Shown here piece by piece: positions 8,062-15,922 of a DNA stretch of 64,000 nt. The position numbers and the translations under genes were made by a program. This stretch comes from Armatimonadetes bacterium Uphvl-Ar2. GTDB taxonomy: Bacteria; Armatimonadota; Fimbriimonadia; Fimbriimonadales; Fimbriimonadaceae. Under the pieces are notes generated by a model that did not search any database, was not told the origin of the DNA, and saw only the letters and a program-made list of their open reading frames with translations. Position 1 is the stretch's first letter, and every line of letters begins with the position of its first letter. Where the stretch lies: positions 868,001-932,000 of the forward strand of contig CP021424.1 in NCBI GenBank assembly GCA_002162095.1, given 5' to 3'.

Positions 8062-8948
8062 GAACTCGAATCGCCCTGCTGAACCCGAAGTTCATCTTCG
8101 GCTTGCTTCACGGCTTTGAGTTCGCTGAGAACCGCATCGAGCGTCTGCGAACTCGAATACTCCACCGGCGCGGCCCCCGGGGTACTCGAAAGACTCGATT
8201 GCGCCCCCTCCACTTCGTCGGCCAGGTGACGCAACCGTTCTGCCACCGCCATGCCGCCCCGCACAATGTGCTCGCTATGGGCCGACTTGTGCGCGTACTC
8301 GGTCCAATCCGAGGCCGCCAGGGTCTTGAGATTGTTGAGCGCTTCCGTGATCTCGAGGTCAAAGAAGTCCTTCATCACGCCTTTGGCTTCGACATCGCGG
8401 TCACGCTGCGGCAACCCAATGGCGGACGAAGCCATGGTCATGAGTTCGCTCATCGCGGTGTCCGCCGCGAGCTGCGCTTGCTGGCGCACGCCCGCCCAGT
8501 GTGCGCCGATGTCGGGGGCGTTCCAGATGGGGCCGTTGAGCGCGGATTGCACCCGGCTCCAGTGGTAGGCACTGGCTTCTAACAGCTGTAAGACCGAGGC
8601 ATCCACTTCGCGGTGCAAGCGATTTCGGCCGCGCAGAGCCTGAAACGGCTTGGAGGAATGGTGGGCTTGAATCTTGGCCCGCTCGGCTTCATCGCGGGGC
8701 TTGCCTTGCCGCTTGCGCAGAACATTGACGGCCCAGCCCCCGGCGATGAGGGTGAGAAAGCCCGCGATGATCCCCGGTCCCGGGTTGCTGAGAGCGACCC
8801 CGGCCGTAATCCCGACCATCGGCGCGAGGGCAAGGACGCTCACAATGCCACCCCCAATCGCCAGGTCTTGGCGCGCCTTGGCGGGATCGTTCTGCGCATA
8901 GGTCAGGAACGCGTTCACATACGGCAGTCGCTTGTCAAATCGGGCCAT
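8058..8948 (-). CDS. Membrane-anchored protein of unknown function
   Basis: A 296-residue protein not recognised. Residues about 29-72 form two adjacent hydrophobic helices (start LAIGGGIVSVLALAPMVGI), followed by a basic stretch (RKRQGKPRDEAERAK) and then about 215 mostly helical, charged residues without a clear motif. This predicts a membrane hairpin with a large cytoplasmic helical domain. It is a single gene on the minus strand between the menG operon (4-bp convergent overlap) and tatD (divergent). Codon use and GC match its neighbours, so it is native. No function is proposed. Confidence 0.7.
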   Translation of the reverse strand: MARFDKRLPYVNAFLTYAQNDPAKARQDLAIGGGIVSVLALAPMVGITAGVALSNPGPGIIAGFLTLIAGGWAVNVLRKRQGKPRDEAERAKIQAHHSSKPFQALRGRNRLHREVDASVLQLLEASAYHWSRVQSALNGPIWNAPDIGAHWAGVRQQAQLAADTAMSELMTMASSAIGLPQRDRDVEAKGVMKDFFDLEITEALNNLKTLAASDWTEYAHKSAHSEHIVRGGMAVAERLRHLADEVEGAQSSLSSTPGAAPVEYSSSQTLDAVLSELKAVKQAEDELRVQQGDSSS

Positions 8949-9022
8949 GCGTTGGTAAGTGTGCTCCTTAGTGTCCTACGGCGGCGGGTTGCACTCCGCG
9001 CGCAATCGGTATACCGTCTGGC

Positions 9023-9802
9023 GTGCGGTTCGTGGACACTCACTGCCATATCAATGACCGAGAGGCCTTCCCGGACCCCAATCGGACGCTCCATGAGGCC
9101 CAAGGGCACGGGGTGGACCGTTGCATCGTCATCGGCATTGACGAAGGGCTAAGCGAGCGAGCTGTGCAACTGGCCGAGCGCTACCCGGGCGTATGGGCGG
9201 TGGTCGGCTGGCACCCCAACCATGCCCATGAGTGGACCGCCGAGGGCTGGGCGCGTATCGAAGCCTGGGCCACTCACCCCCGCGTGGTCGGCATCGGCGA
9301 AACCGGGCGCGACAACCACTGGGACTACGCCCCCGCTGCCCAGCAGTGGGAGGTGTGGGAGCGCCACGTGGACCTGGCCCAGCGCGTGGAGAAGCCGATT
9401 GTGATCCACTGCCGCGAGGCGTATCCCGAGCTTTTGGATTGGCTGGAGCAGAACCCGGTGAGCGTGCCGCTGCTCTTCCACTGCTGGGCGGGTAATGCCG
9501 AGGATGCTGAGCGCGCGATCCGGTTGGGAGCGTGGTTCGGGGTCGATGGCCCTGTAACCTACAAGAAGGCCGACGAACTCCGGGCCGTGGTGGCCATGTT
9601 GCCCCGCGACCGTGTTCTGCTGGAAACGGACGCGCCCTACCTGACGCCGCACCCGCACCGAGGCGAGCGCAACAAGCCCGCCTACATCCCGCTGATTGCG
9701 GAAGGGTTGGCCCGGGTGTGGGGGTGTAGTGTGGGTGAAGTGGCTTCCATCACCACCACGAATGCCAAGCGGCTCTTTCCCGCGATCGTAGGAACCGCTT
9801 AG
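9023..9802 (+). CDS. tatD: TatD-family metal-dependent DNase/hydrolase
   Basis: A 259-residue TIM-barrel amidohydrolase. Metal ligands are visible in order: THCHIND at residues 6-12 (His7, His9), the glutamate in GIGETGRD, VIHCREAY, LFHCWAG and LLETDAPYLTPHPHRG with the late aspartate. TatD proteins are 3'-5' exonucleases or general hydrolases acting in the cytosol on DNA or D-aminoacyl products. Start is GTG 9023; a weak promoter-like pair (TTGCAC at 8989, TATACC at 9010, 15-bp spacer) precedes it. It is transcribed divergently from the 296-residue membrane protein and looks monocistronic. Confidence 0.92.
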   Translation: MRFVDTHCHINDREAFPDPNRTLHEAQGHGVDRCIVIGIDEGLSERAVQLAERYPGVWAVVGWHPNHAHEWTAEGWARIEAWATHPRVVGIGETGRDNHWDYAPAAQQWEVWERHVDLAQRVEKPIVIHCREAYPELLDWLEQNPVSVPLLFHCWAGNAEDAERAIRLGAWFGVDGPVTYKKADELRAVVAMLPRDRVLLETDAPYLTPHPHRGERNKPAYIPLIAEGLARVWGCSVGEVASITTTNAKRLFPAIVGTA

Positions 9803-9811
9803 CGGCCGAGT

Positions 9812-10132
9812 TTAGCGGCGGCGCCCGGTGGCGGGCTGCACGTCAATCTCAAGCTGAGGGGCCGTGCTCGCCGTCTCCGGGTCCACGGCGGAAGAGGGAC
9901 TCTCCACGGGTTCTTCACCATTACCGGCGAGGGTCGGCTCACTGGCCAGCACTGGCACGCTCTGCACAATGTTCTTGGGCAGCACGCCCGTGGGGATGCG
10001 CGGCCCCACAAAGAAATAGCCCACCATCGCCACGAGGCCGGGGATCAAAACCCATTTGGTGATCTCCCAGACAATGCGCGAACCTCTCGATTCGCCCAAC
10101 TCACGCGCGTCAGCACGGTGTTCCATAAACAT
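9812..10132 (-). CDS. Small single-pass membrane protein, unknown
   Basis: A 106-residue protein (in-frame ATG at 10126 gives 104). It has a charged N-terminus, one hydrophobic segment at about residues 26-47 (WVLIPGLVAMVGYFFVGP), and a disordered Pro/Glu/Ala/Thr-rich tail ending in Arg-Arg-Arg. No family recognised. It lies convergent to tatD with a 9-bp gap and divergent from the DUF5107 gene. The composition is plausible for a real short protein, but no motif confirms it. Confidence 0.55.
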   Translation of the reverse strand: MFMEHRADARELGESRGSRIVWEITKWVLIPGLVAMVGYFFVGPRIPTGVLPKNIVQSVPVLASEPTLAGNGEEPVESPSSAVDPETASTAPQLEIDVQPATGRRR

Positions 10133-10221
10133 GCGTGACCAAGGGCCAAGCCTTTTTATTGTGACTCATCCCTGGGGCCTTTTCGTTCCAAGGGCCACAC
10201 TGAACACGTAGGACTACGGGC

Positions 10222-11970
10222 GTGAGAGCGGACATTTACGAAGATCTGTGGGAAGTTGAAGCGGAGACCTTCCAGACCCTGCCGCCCGACGCCGGGCACT
10301 CGGCGTACCCCTACGTGCCCTTGGCGGCCTCTGGCTCCGCCCAAATGGTGAGCCTGCGCACGGTGGTGCTGGAGAACCAATGGACGCGCATCACCGTCTG
10401 CCCTGACCTCGGCGGGGCCATTGTGGCATGGCACGACCTGCGAACGGGGGAAGCCATTTTGACGGCCCCCAAGCGACTCCAGCCCGAGGCAGGCGGCCCC
10501 CGGGGCACGACCGTCCGCACCGGAATTCAGTGGCAGACCTGGCCGGACGAGCGCCGCCTAATGACGGGGCGCGTGGACTTTCGCATCCATGCCGACGAAA
10601 GCGAAGAAGGTGCCGTGGCCGTGTATCTGCACGAGCTTCTGGCGGGGGTACCCGCCCAATGGACAGCCTGCCTGACGTTGGAGCCAGATTCGGCCGCCCT
10701 GCGGGTGGAGTTCCGCCTGCAAAACCTGAGCTTGCTGCCGTTGCGTTTGGATAGCGGCTTCTCGGTGGCCGGTGCCCAGTGGAGCGACCAGCGCGTGACC
10801 TGGCTGGCCCCGGGGCGAGGTGGATTGGGCGCGGTACCGCTGAGCGGCACCTTGTACGCCTCGGGAACCGAGCTGCGCCGGCGAGGGGACGCCCAACCTT
10901 GGCTGGCCCCGGGCGCGGTGGAACCTTGGAGTTGCCTGCTGGTGCCGTTCTCGGATTCTCGCGCCGAGAGTGCGGGCGGGGGCGAGGTTTGTCCGGTGGT
11001 GTCCGAAGCCGGAGCCCTCATGGTGAGTGCCGAAGGGATTTTCTTGCAGGCTGCCACGCCGCTCGAGGGCGCCCGGCTGTTGCTCGGCACCGAAGATGGC
11101 CAAACCCACACGGCCTCCTTGGCCTGGAACCCCGGAGCACCCTTGTTCTTTGCCGCTGACCAACTCCCCGGCCGGGCCGTCGCCGCCCGGGTGGATGCGG
11201 CGGATCAAAGCGGCCTCCTAGCTTGGCCGGGGGTGCCGGCCCCGTCTTCTCCCCTTCCCTCGGGAGCCCTCGCCGCCCTGGCTGAACCTGCGGAAGGCTC
11301 GGAAGAAGCCGCGTGGCATGCCGCCCTCGCCCAGCACCTCCCTCTCCCAGACGTGACCAACCCGCTCTTGCGGCCCCTGGCCGACCTGGAAACCGCCCGC
11401 CGCGCCCTGGCCGAGGGTAACGACGAAGCCGCCGCCACCGCATGCCAGTGGTGCCTGGCCCGCACCCACGACCAAGTCACCGCATGGTGGCTCCACGCCA
11501 TTGCCCAGCGCCGCCTCGGCCGCGCCGAGGAAGACGAAAGCCTGGCCCACGCGATGGTGCTGGACCCCATGGACCTGCGCCTGCGGGCCGAGAGCTTCTT
11601 GCGCCAGCCCGTTGCCGAGAGCAAGGAACCTTTGCCCTTCTTGCGGCCCCTGGCCGCCAACGCCGACGCCGCCGTGGGGGTGGTGGGCGACTACATCGCC
11701 CTGCGGAGCACCATGGATGCCGCCCGCCTGGTGGATGAACTCATCCGGCACCGCGACCTGCCGATGCTGCGTTACTTGCGCGCATGGAGCTACCTCAAAT
11801 TCACACGCATGGAAGCGGAAGCGATGACCGACTTGCGCGCGGCCGGGGCCCTGCCCCTGGACCCGCCCTTACCGTGGCGACCCCTGGAAAAACAGATCAT
11901 CCGGGACCTCGCGGAGAGGTTCCCGGATGATGCAGCGCTCCGAGGCTGGAGAGGGCTGGTACTCGATTAG
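10222..11970 (+). CDS. DUF5107 protein with C-terminal helical (TPR-like) repeats
   Basis: A 582-residue protein starting at GTG 10222. The N-terminal half (about 30-350) is beta-rich and contains the DUF5107 signature around VVLENQWTRITVCPDLGGAI, a galactose-mutarotase-like sandwich found in putative sugar-acting proteins. The C-terminal half (about 380-580) is Ala/Leu-rich helices in pairs resembling TPRs (ADLETARRALAEGNDEAAAT; YLRAWSYLKFTRMEAEAMTD). In many bacteria DUF5107-TPR proteins accompany carbohydrate transport genes; here there is no sugar operon beside it. No signal peptide, so cytosolic. Catalytic function is not established. Confidence 0.8.
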   Translation: MRADIYEDLWEVEAETFQTLPPDAGHSAYPYVPLAASGSAQMVSLRTVVLENQWTRITVCPDLGGAIVAWHDLRTGEAILTAPKRLQPEAGGPRGTTVRTGIQWQTWPDERRLMTGRVDFRIHADESEEGAVAVYLHELLAGVPAQWTACLTLEPDSAALRVEFRLQNLSLLPLRLDSGFSVAGAQWSDQRVTWLAPGRGGLGAVPLSGTLYASGTELRRRGDAQPWLAPGAVEPWSCLLVPFSDSRAESAGGGEVCPVVSEAGALMVSAEGIFLQAATPLEGARLLLGTEDGQTHTASLAWNPGAPLFFAADQLPGRAVAARVDAADQSGLLAWPGVPAPSSPLPSGALAALAEPAEGSEEAAWHAALAQHLPLPDVTNPLLRPLADLETARRALAEGNDEAAATACQWCLARTHDQVTAWWLHAIAQRRLGRAEEDESLAHAMVLDPMDLRLRAESFLRQPVAESKEPLPFLRPLAANADAAVGVVGDYIALRSTMDAARLVDELIRHRDLPMLRYLRAWSYLKFTRMEAEAMTDLRAAGALPLDPPLPWRPLEKQIIRDLAERFPDDAALRGWRGLVLD

Positions 11971-11979
11971 GTCAGGGGC

Positions 11980-12711
11980 TTAGTGACCAGTGCCAGCGGC
12001 GGGGCGGCGGTTGCCTCCCGACGTTGCGGCGGCCTTGGGCCGGATGAGAATGCTGCGCGAATCCGTAAGCACGTATTCGAGGTCAGCGGCCTTCGTCACC
12101 GTGTCCAGCGCAAACTTGAGCGTGGTACCCACCAGGAAGGCGTCGAGCTTGTAGGCCGGTACCTTGGCGTCCACATCAATGATGATGCCGCTTTGGCGCT
12201 GGAAGTCCGCAAACACGGCGCGGATATCGGCCCGTTCCATCTTGGTGGTAACCAAGCGCTTAAGGTCGTTTTCAGTCAGGCGGATCGGCGGCGGCGGAAT
12301 GACCGGGCCACCCTGGGTGCCAGCGCCTGTGCCACTGCGCTTGCTGATGAAGTAGATGCCGTTATCCAGCGTGAACTCGAGCTGGCTGACGCGGCAGATG
12401 ATCTGGAGAGCTTCTTCAAACTCCACGCCGGAAAGAGCGAGGTAGAGGTCCACCTTCGCGCCGGGTTCCAGCACAAAGCTCTTGCTGCCCTGTTCAAAGA
12501 GGTCGAACAAGACTTCGCGGACATCGTGGCCGCGACTGGTGATCGTGATCTGTCCGGCTTCGGAGGTCTTCACCGCCGCCTCAATTTCTTGAGTCTGCGA
12601 TTGCGTTTGGGTGTCCTGCGTCGTCGCCTTGCCGGCTTCATCCGGCGTGACGGGGGTTGTGACGAGGCCACTCATCAGTGACATGGAGCAAAGAATCGAG
12701 GAGAGTGCCAT
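11980..12711 (-). CDS. Exported STN/secretin N-domain protein
   Basis: A 243-residue protein with a short hydrophobic N-terminus that may be a signal peptide, a Thr/Gln-rich linker (about 25-50), and two modules resembling the STN (secretin and TonB N-terminal) fold: first around ITSRGHDVREVLFDLFEQGS to IYFISKR (about 57-125), second around MERADIRAVFADFQRQSGII to SILIRP (about 150-230). STN domains occur at the start of secretins such as PilQ and of TonB-dependent transducers, where they contact partners in the periplasm. Here no secretin channel follows, so this is a free STN protein. It begins 1 bp after the stop of the anti-sigma-like gene, so the two are coupled and may signal together. 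Confidence 0.72.
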   Translation of the reverse strand: MALSSILCSMSLMSGLVTTPVTPDEAGKATTQDTQTQSQTQEIEAAVKTSEAGQITITSRGHDVREVLFDLFEQGSKSFVLEPGAKVDLYLALSGVEFEEALQIICRVSQLEFTLDNGIYFISKRSGTGAGTQGGPVIPPPPIRLTENDLKRLVTTKMERADIRAVFADFQRQSGIIIDVDAKVPAYKLDAFLVGTTLKFALDTVTKAADLEYVLTDSRSILIRPKAAATSGGNRRPAAGTGH

Positions 12712-12712
12712 C

Positions 12713-13765
12713 TCAGTTTTTCTTTTCGCCGTTGGGCAAGTACACGGTCACCTTGTTTTGCGAGGTGCCGGAATTGCTTTGCGGGCGAGGGGTCGTGGCC
12801 GGGCGCGGAGCCGGGCGGGACGGGGCGGGACGAGTCGGCGCAGGCCGACGCGTGGCGGAGGTAGACGGCCGGGAGCGCCGTTGGGAATTCGTGGTCGAAC
12901 TTTGGGTTCGGGTCGGGGCCGGAGTGGAGCGCTGGGCTTGCACCACTTGACCATCGCGGGCCTTCAGGATCGGGGCGTCTTCCATGGTCGGTTGACCAGG
13001 CAGGCTTAAACCGCCCTGCTGGCGGGGTGCGTGGGTGGTGGAATTGGAATTCGTTTTGGGGGCCGCCGCGTGGCTGTCGGTTTCACCATGGGCGTCGTCC
13101 TTCTTGTCGGCGTGCTCGTCGTCGGTCGGGACATCCTCGGCGTGCTCTTCTTCCCCGTGGGGATCCGCCGCATGTTCATCCGTGGCGTGCTCGTCCGTCT
13201 TTTCGTCTTCGGCGTGCTCATCCTTGGCGGCGTCTTCCTTGGTCGCTTCGTCCGACTCACTGGTGGTGCCGTCCTTCTCGGATTCCTTGGATTCCTTTTG
13301 GGCCGTGGCTTTGTTGCCGGCCTTGGCCCCGAGGAGCGCGGTCGGATCACGGAGAATGGTGCTCATCGCGATGAGCGTGAGCGCCAGACCGATGGACGTG
13401 AAGGCGACCCGCATATTGACGCGAGAATCTTTGACAAACGGGGTGCCCGGATCGTTCATCCAGCCGTTCGACTTGGAAGGAGCGAGGCGCTTCGCCCCGG
13501 GCAGGGGCAGGCGGGAAATGAGATTGCGAACAACCTCGCCCAATTGCAAAAGCAGCTCGTTGGGGGTGACCTTGGCTTTCGGTTCGGCCGGGGCGGCATC
13601 GCCCATCAAAACCTGGCGCAAGCGCACGGCTTCCAAGCGGCACTCTTCGCAAATCCGAAGGTGCTGTTCCAGGTCCGCATCAATCTCGGCCGGGAGTTGC
13701 TCTCCTTGACCCAAGCGCTTCAACTGCGCTCGCGCCAGGTGACATTCCACATTTCCGATTGCCAT
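12713..13765 (-). CDS. Zinc-finger anti-sigma-like membrane protein with His/Asp/Glu-rich region
   Basis: A 350-residue protein. Its N-terminus carries a ZAS-type zinc motif, His35-X3-Cys39-X2-Cys42 with an upstream Cys8/His9, as in anti-sigma factors. A single membrane helix follows at about 116-136. The next 90 residues are extremely rich in Asp, Glu, His and Lys (repeats of DEHA, EDE, DEHAADPH), then a Pro/Arg/Thr/Ser-rich tail ends in a polar stretch. The layout suggests a cytoplasmic sigma-binding head with a disordered, possibly metal-binding outer part. No cognate ECF sigma gene is adjacent. The STN protein gene follows after 1 bp. Function as an anti-sigma factor is inferred from the motif only. 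Confidence 0.72.
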   Translation of the reverse strand: MAIGNVECHLARAQLKRLGQGEQLPAEIDADLEQHLRICEECRLEAVRLRQVLMGDAAPAEPKAKVTPNELLLQLGEVVRNLISRLPLPGAKRLAPSKSNGWMNDPGTPFVKDSRVNMRVAFTSIGLALTLIAMSTILRDPTALLGAKAGNKATAQKESKESEKDGTTSESDEATKEDAAKDEHAEDEKTDEHATDEHAADPHGEEEHAEDVPTDDEHADKKDDAHGETDSHAAAPKTNSNSTTHAPRQQGGLSLPGQPTMEDAPILKARDGQVVQAQRSTPAPTRTQSSTTNSQRRSRPSTSATRRPAPTRPAPSRPAPRPATTPRPQSNSGTSQNKVTVYLPNGEKKN

Positions 13766-13775
13766 TTCTTACAAT

Positions 13776-13802
13776 TCACTTCAGGTTTTTGTCTCGAAGT
13801 GA
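13776..13802. promoter_or_regulatory. Possible operator or weak terminator palindrome
   Basis: Perfect 7-nt inverted repeat, TCACTTC (13776-13782) and GAAGTGA (13796-13802), centred about 24 bp upstream of the anti-sigma-like start and about 90 bp downstream of glcF. The loop of 13 nt and the missing T-run argue against a strong terminator; an operator is possible. Confidence 0.3.
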
Positions 13803-13876
13803 TTTGACCTCCAATCAGTCAATCGGTATGCATTTCGGGTTTCTTCAGGGTGTGGCCCAAGAATTTTGCGAGGGAC

Positions 13877-15070
13877 CTAGCCGCGCATTCCGGAGAAGGC
13901 CGTCTCCAGCAAATCCACGGTCATCATCACGCGGTAACGGGCTTGGCGTTCATCCGCGCCCTGGCCCATCCAGGCGTGGCAGCCGGGGTTGCCGCTCACG
14001 AGGATGTCGGGGGTCGTACGCTCGACATGGTCGAGCTTGCGCTCCAGCAGTTGCCGGGCCAGCTTGGGCTGGGTGACGTTGTAGGTGCCGGCGCTGCCGC
14101 AGCACATTTCGCTCTCTTCGATCTCGAGGAGCGTGACGCCGGGGATGGCGCGAATGAGCTCCCGGGGGGCGCCGCGGATGCCCTGGCCGTGGGCGAGGTG
14201 GCAGGCATCGTGGTAGGCCACGCGCACCGGCTGGGCGAAGCCGGGGGCATTGTTGAGGACATCGGCGAGGCCGTTTTGGAGGAGGAACTCGGTGGCCTCA
14301 TGGACGATCGGCCCGATGCTGGACTCCTTGAGGTGGCTCCCACACCCGGCGGCATTGACGATCAGCGGGGTGTTCTGCGGGAGGGCTTCGGCCAGGGCAT
14401 CAAGCCGTGAGTGGGCGCCGTTGAGGTCGCCCGCGTGAGCGTGCAGCGCCCCGCAACATTGATTCTTGAGGGCCGGGATGGTAGCGTAGCCCACGCGCCG
14501 GAGCAGGCGGCGGGTGGCCTCGTGGGTGCTGGGATAGAGCACGCCCATCACGCACCCTTCGAGGAGGGCGACTTGGCCTTTGATCGGCGGCAGTACTTCG
14601 GGGCGCAGCGGTGGCCATGCTCCCGGGGCTTCAGGCTGGGGGACTCGCGCTTCTGCTTCGTCGGCGGTGATGGCCTGGTTCAAGAACGAGGGCATGCGCC
14701 CACCCGGAAGCAAGCCGCCCAGCAGGGTTTGGGCCCGGAAGATGGTGGGATTTGTGATGGTGTTGATCAGGGCGGCTTCGGCGCGGCGCGGGCGTTCCCT
14801 GCGCAGCTCGTGGCGGGCCAATTCCAGGATCATCCCGTAGTGCACCCCGCTGGGGCAGGCGGTTTCGCAGGCCCGGCACCCCAGGCAGGTATCCAGGGCG
14901 TCGGCCGTCTCCGTCCACTCGATCTGGCCCTCATCAGCGGCGCGGGCGAGGTTAATCCGTCCCCGGGGCGAGCGAGACTCGTCGCCGGTCAAGACAAAAG
15001 TGGGGCAGGCTTCGAGGCAAAAGCCACACTTGATGCACTTGGCGGTCAGGTCTGACAATGGCTCGGCCAT
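13877..15070 (-). CDS. glcF: Glycolate oxidase iron-sulfur subunit-like (GlcF), heterodisulfide reductase-type CCG protein
   Basis: A 397-residue electron-transfer protein. Two [4Fe-4S] ferredoxin motifs lie at the N-terminus (CIKCGFCLEACP near 14-25, CLGCRACETACPSG near 62-75), and two cysteine-rich CCG domains follow (NQCCGALHAHAGD and EMCCGSAGTYNVT). This is the layout of GlcF, which takes electrons from the GlcD/GlcE flavoprotein oxidising glycolate or lactate and passes them to the quinone pool at the inner membrane. The partner flavoprotein genes are not in the window, so LldE-like or other CCG proteins remain possible. It is divergent from ribH with a 29-bp gap. Confidence 0.85.
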   Translation of the reverse strand: MAEPLSDLTAKCIKCGFCLEACPTFVLTGDESRSPRGRINLARAADEGQIEWTETADALDTCLGCRACETACPSGVHYGMILELARHELRRERPRRAEAALINTITNPTIFRAQTLLGGLLPGGRMPSFLNQAITADEAEARVPQPEAPGAWPPLRPEVLPPIKGQVALLEGCVMGVLYPSTHEATRRLLRRVGYATIPALKNQCCGALHAHAGDLNGAHSRLDALAEALPQNTPLIVNAAGCGSHLKESSIGPIVHEATEFLLQNGLADVLNNAPGFAQPVRVAYHDACHLAHGQGIRGAPRELIRAIPGVTLLEIEESEMCCGSAGTYNVTQPKLARQLLERKLDHVERTTPDILVSGNPGCHAWMGQGADERQARYRVMMTVDLLETAFSGMRG

Positions 15071-15099
15071 GCCTCCATTGTGACGCTAAACTAGAGCCA

Positions 15100-15561
15100 A
15101 TGCGATTGATGCGAGGCGGAACGGACGGGAGTCACCTGCGAGTGGCCGTGATTGTGAGCCGCTGGAACGAGTTTGTCACCACCCCCATGCTGGAGGGAGC
15201 GCTGGATACCCTCGCCAGCCAAGGAGTGAAGGATCCCGTGGTCTACGCGGTGCCCGGCACCTGGGAGATCCCGGTGGTGGCGGCGGAACTCATTCGCCGC
15301 AAGGAAGTGGACGCCCTGGTGGCCCTGGGCTGCATTCTGCAGGGGCAGACCACGCACGCGCAGCTTCTGGCCGGGGATGTGAGCCACGCGCTGATGGACT
15401 TGCAGGTTCAAACCGGGGTGCCCATTGCCTGGGGCATCCTCACTCCGGACACGGCGGACCAGGCAATCGACCGCGCCGGAATGAAGATGGGCAACAAGGG
15501 CCGCGAGGCCGCCAGTGCCGCCATTGAGATGGCGAACGTGCTCGCCCAGAAGTCGAGTTAA
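15100..15561 (+). CDS. ribH: 6,7-dimethyl-8-ribityllumazine synthase
   Basis: Makes the penultimate riboflavin intermediate from 5-amino-6-ribitylaminouracil and 3,4-dihydroxybutanone phosphate. From ATG 15100 it has 153 residues, normal for RibH. Visible marks: SRWNEFVTTPMLEGAL (the substrate-binding N-terminal part), VPGTWEIPVVAAELI, and LGCILQGQTTHAQLLAGDVS with the catalytic-loop histidine. The open frame extends up to 15058, but that would overlap the divergent glcF start. It stands alone, apart from other rib genes; a RibD-type reductase fragment is found at the far right of the window. Confidence 0.9.
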   Translation: MRLMRGGTDGSHLRVAVIVSRWNEFVTTPMLEGALDTLASQGVKDPVVYAVPGTWEIPVVAAELIRRKEVDALVALGCILQGQTTHAQLLAGDVSHALMDLQVQTGVPIAWGILTPDTADQAIDRAGMKMGNKGREAASAAIEMANVLAQKSS

Positions 15562-15812
15562 GCGGCTTCAACTTGCGGCAGGGCGGGCATCCACACCATG
15601 CGGAACCGTCCGCCCCGCTTGGCGGCAAAGCGCCAGCCGCGCGCTCGCAACTCGGTCTGAATCTCCGTGACCATCGTGCTCGAGAGCCCCGTCAGGTCTA
15701 CGTGCATAGATCCACCGTTGAGTTCGGCGCGCCGGGCCAGCCGGTCGGCTTCCTTGGCCACCACGCGGTGGCGGAGGCGGTGGATTCGTTCTCGGAGGAA
15801 GATGTCTTGCAT
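15558..15812 (-). CDS. Small basic protein of unknown function (84 aa)
   Basis: Start ATG at 15812 has an excellent ribosome binding site (AGGAG six bases upstream); longer in-frame extension lacks one. The 84 residues are strongly basic: an Arg-rich helix (LRERIHRLRHRVVAKEADRL), then a beta/alpha part (MHVDLTGLSSTMVTEIQTEL, RFRMVWMP). No family recognised; size and charge fit a nucleic-acid-binding or regulatory protein. The stop overlaps ribH's stop region by 4 bp (convergent). Just upstream are two direct repeats of 11 bp that overlap the likely promoter, suggesting control by a DNA-binding protein, possibly itself. Confidence 0.65.
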   Translation of the reverse strand: MQDIFLRERIHRLRHRVVAKEADRLARRAELNGGSMHVDLTGLSSTMVTEIQTELRARGWRFAAKRGGRFRMVWMPALPQVEAA

Positions 15813-15827
15813 GTCGGTCTCCTGTTT

Positions 15828-15853
15828 TAGTAGACGAATGAATAGTAGACGAA
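15828..15853. promoter_or_regulatory. Direct repeat pair upstream of the 84-aa gene, operator candidate
   Basis: TAGTAGACGAA occurs twice, at 15828-15838 and 15843-15853 (15-bp period, 4-bp spacer TGAA). The pair is 16 bp upstream of the start of the 84-residue gene on the minus strand and overlaps where its -10 region should be (TATTCA on that strand). Direct repeats in a promoter are typical of operator or activator sites. Confidence 0.5.
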
Positions 15854-15922
15854 GTTCCACCCCCAATGCAAGGGGCCTAGAAACTTTTCTACATCTTTTT
15901 TCGTCGAGACCGAAAATTGAAC

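Noticed and set aside
12983-13807. Hydrophobic-looking plus-strand frame over the anti-sigma-like gene
   Set aside because: It is the mirror of the Asp/Glu/His codons (GAx/CAx read backwards give Val/Leu/Phe); composition is an artefact.
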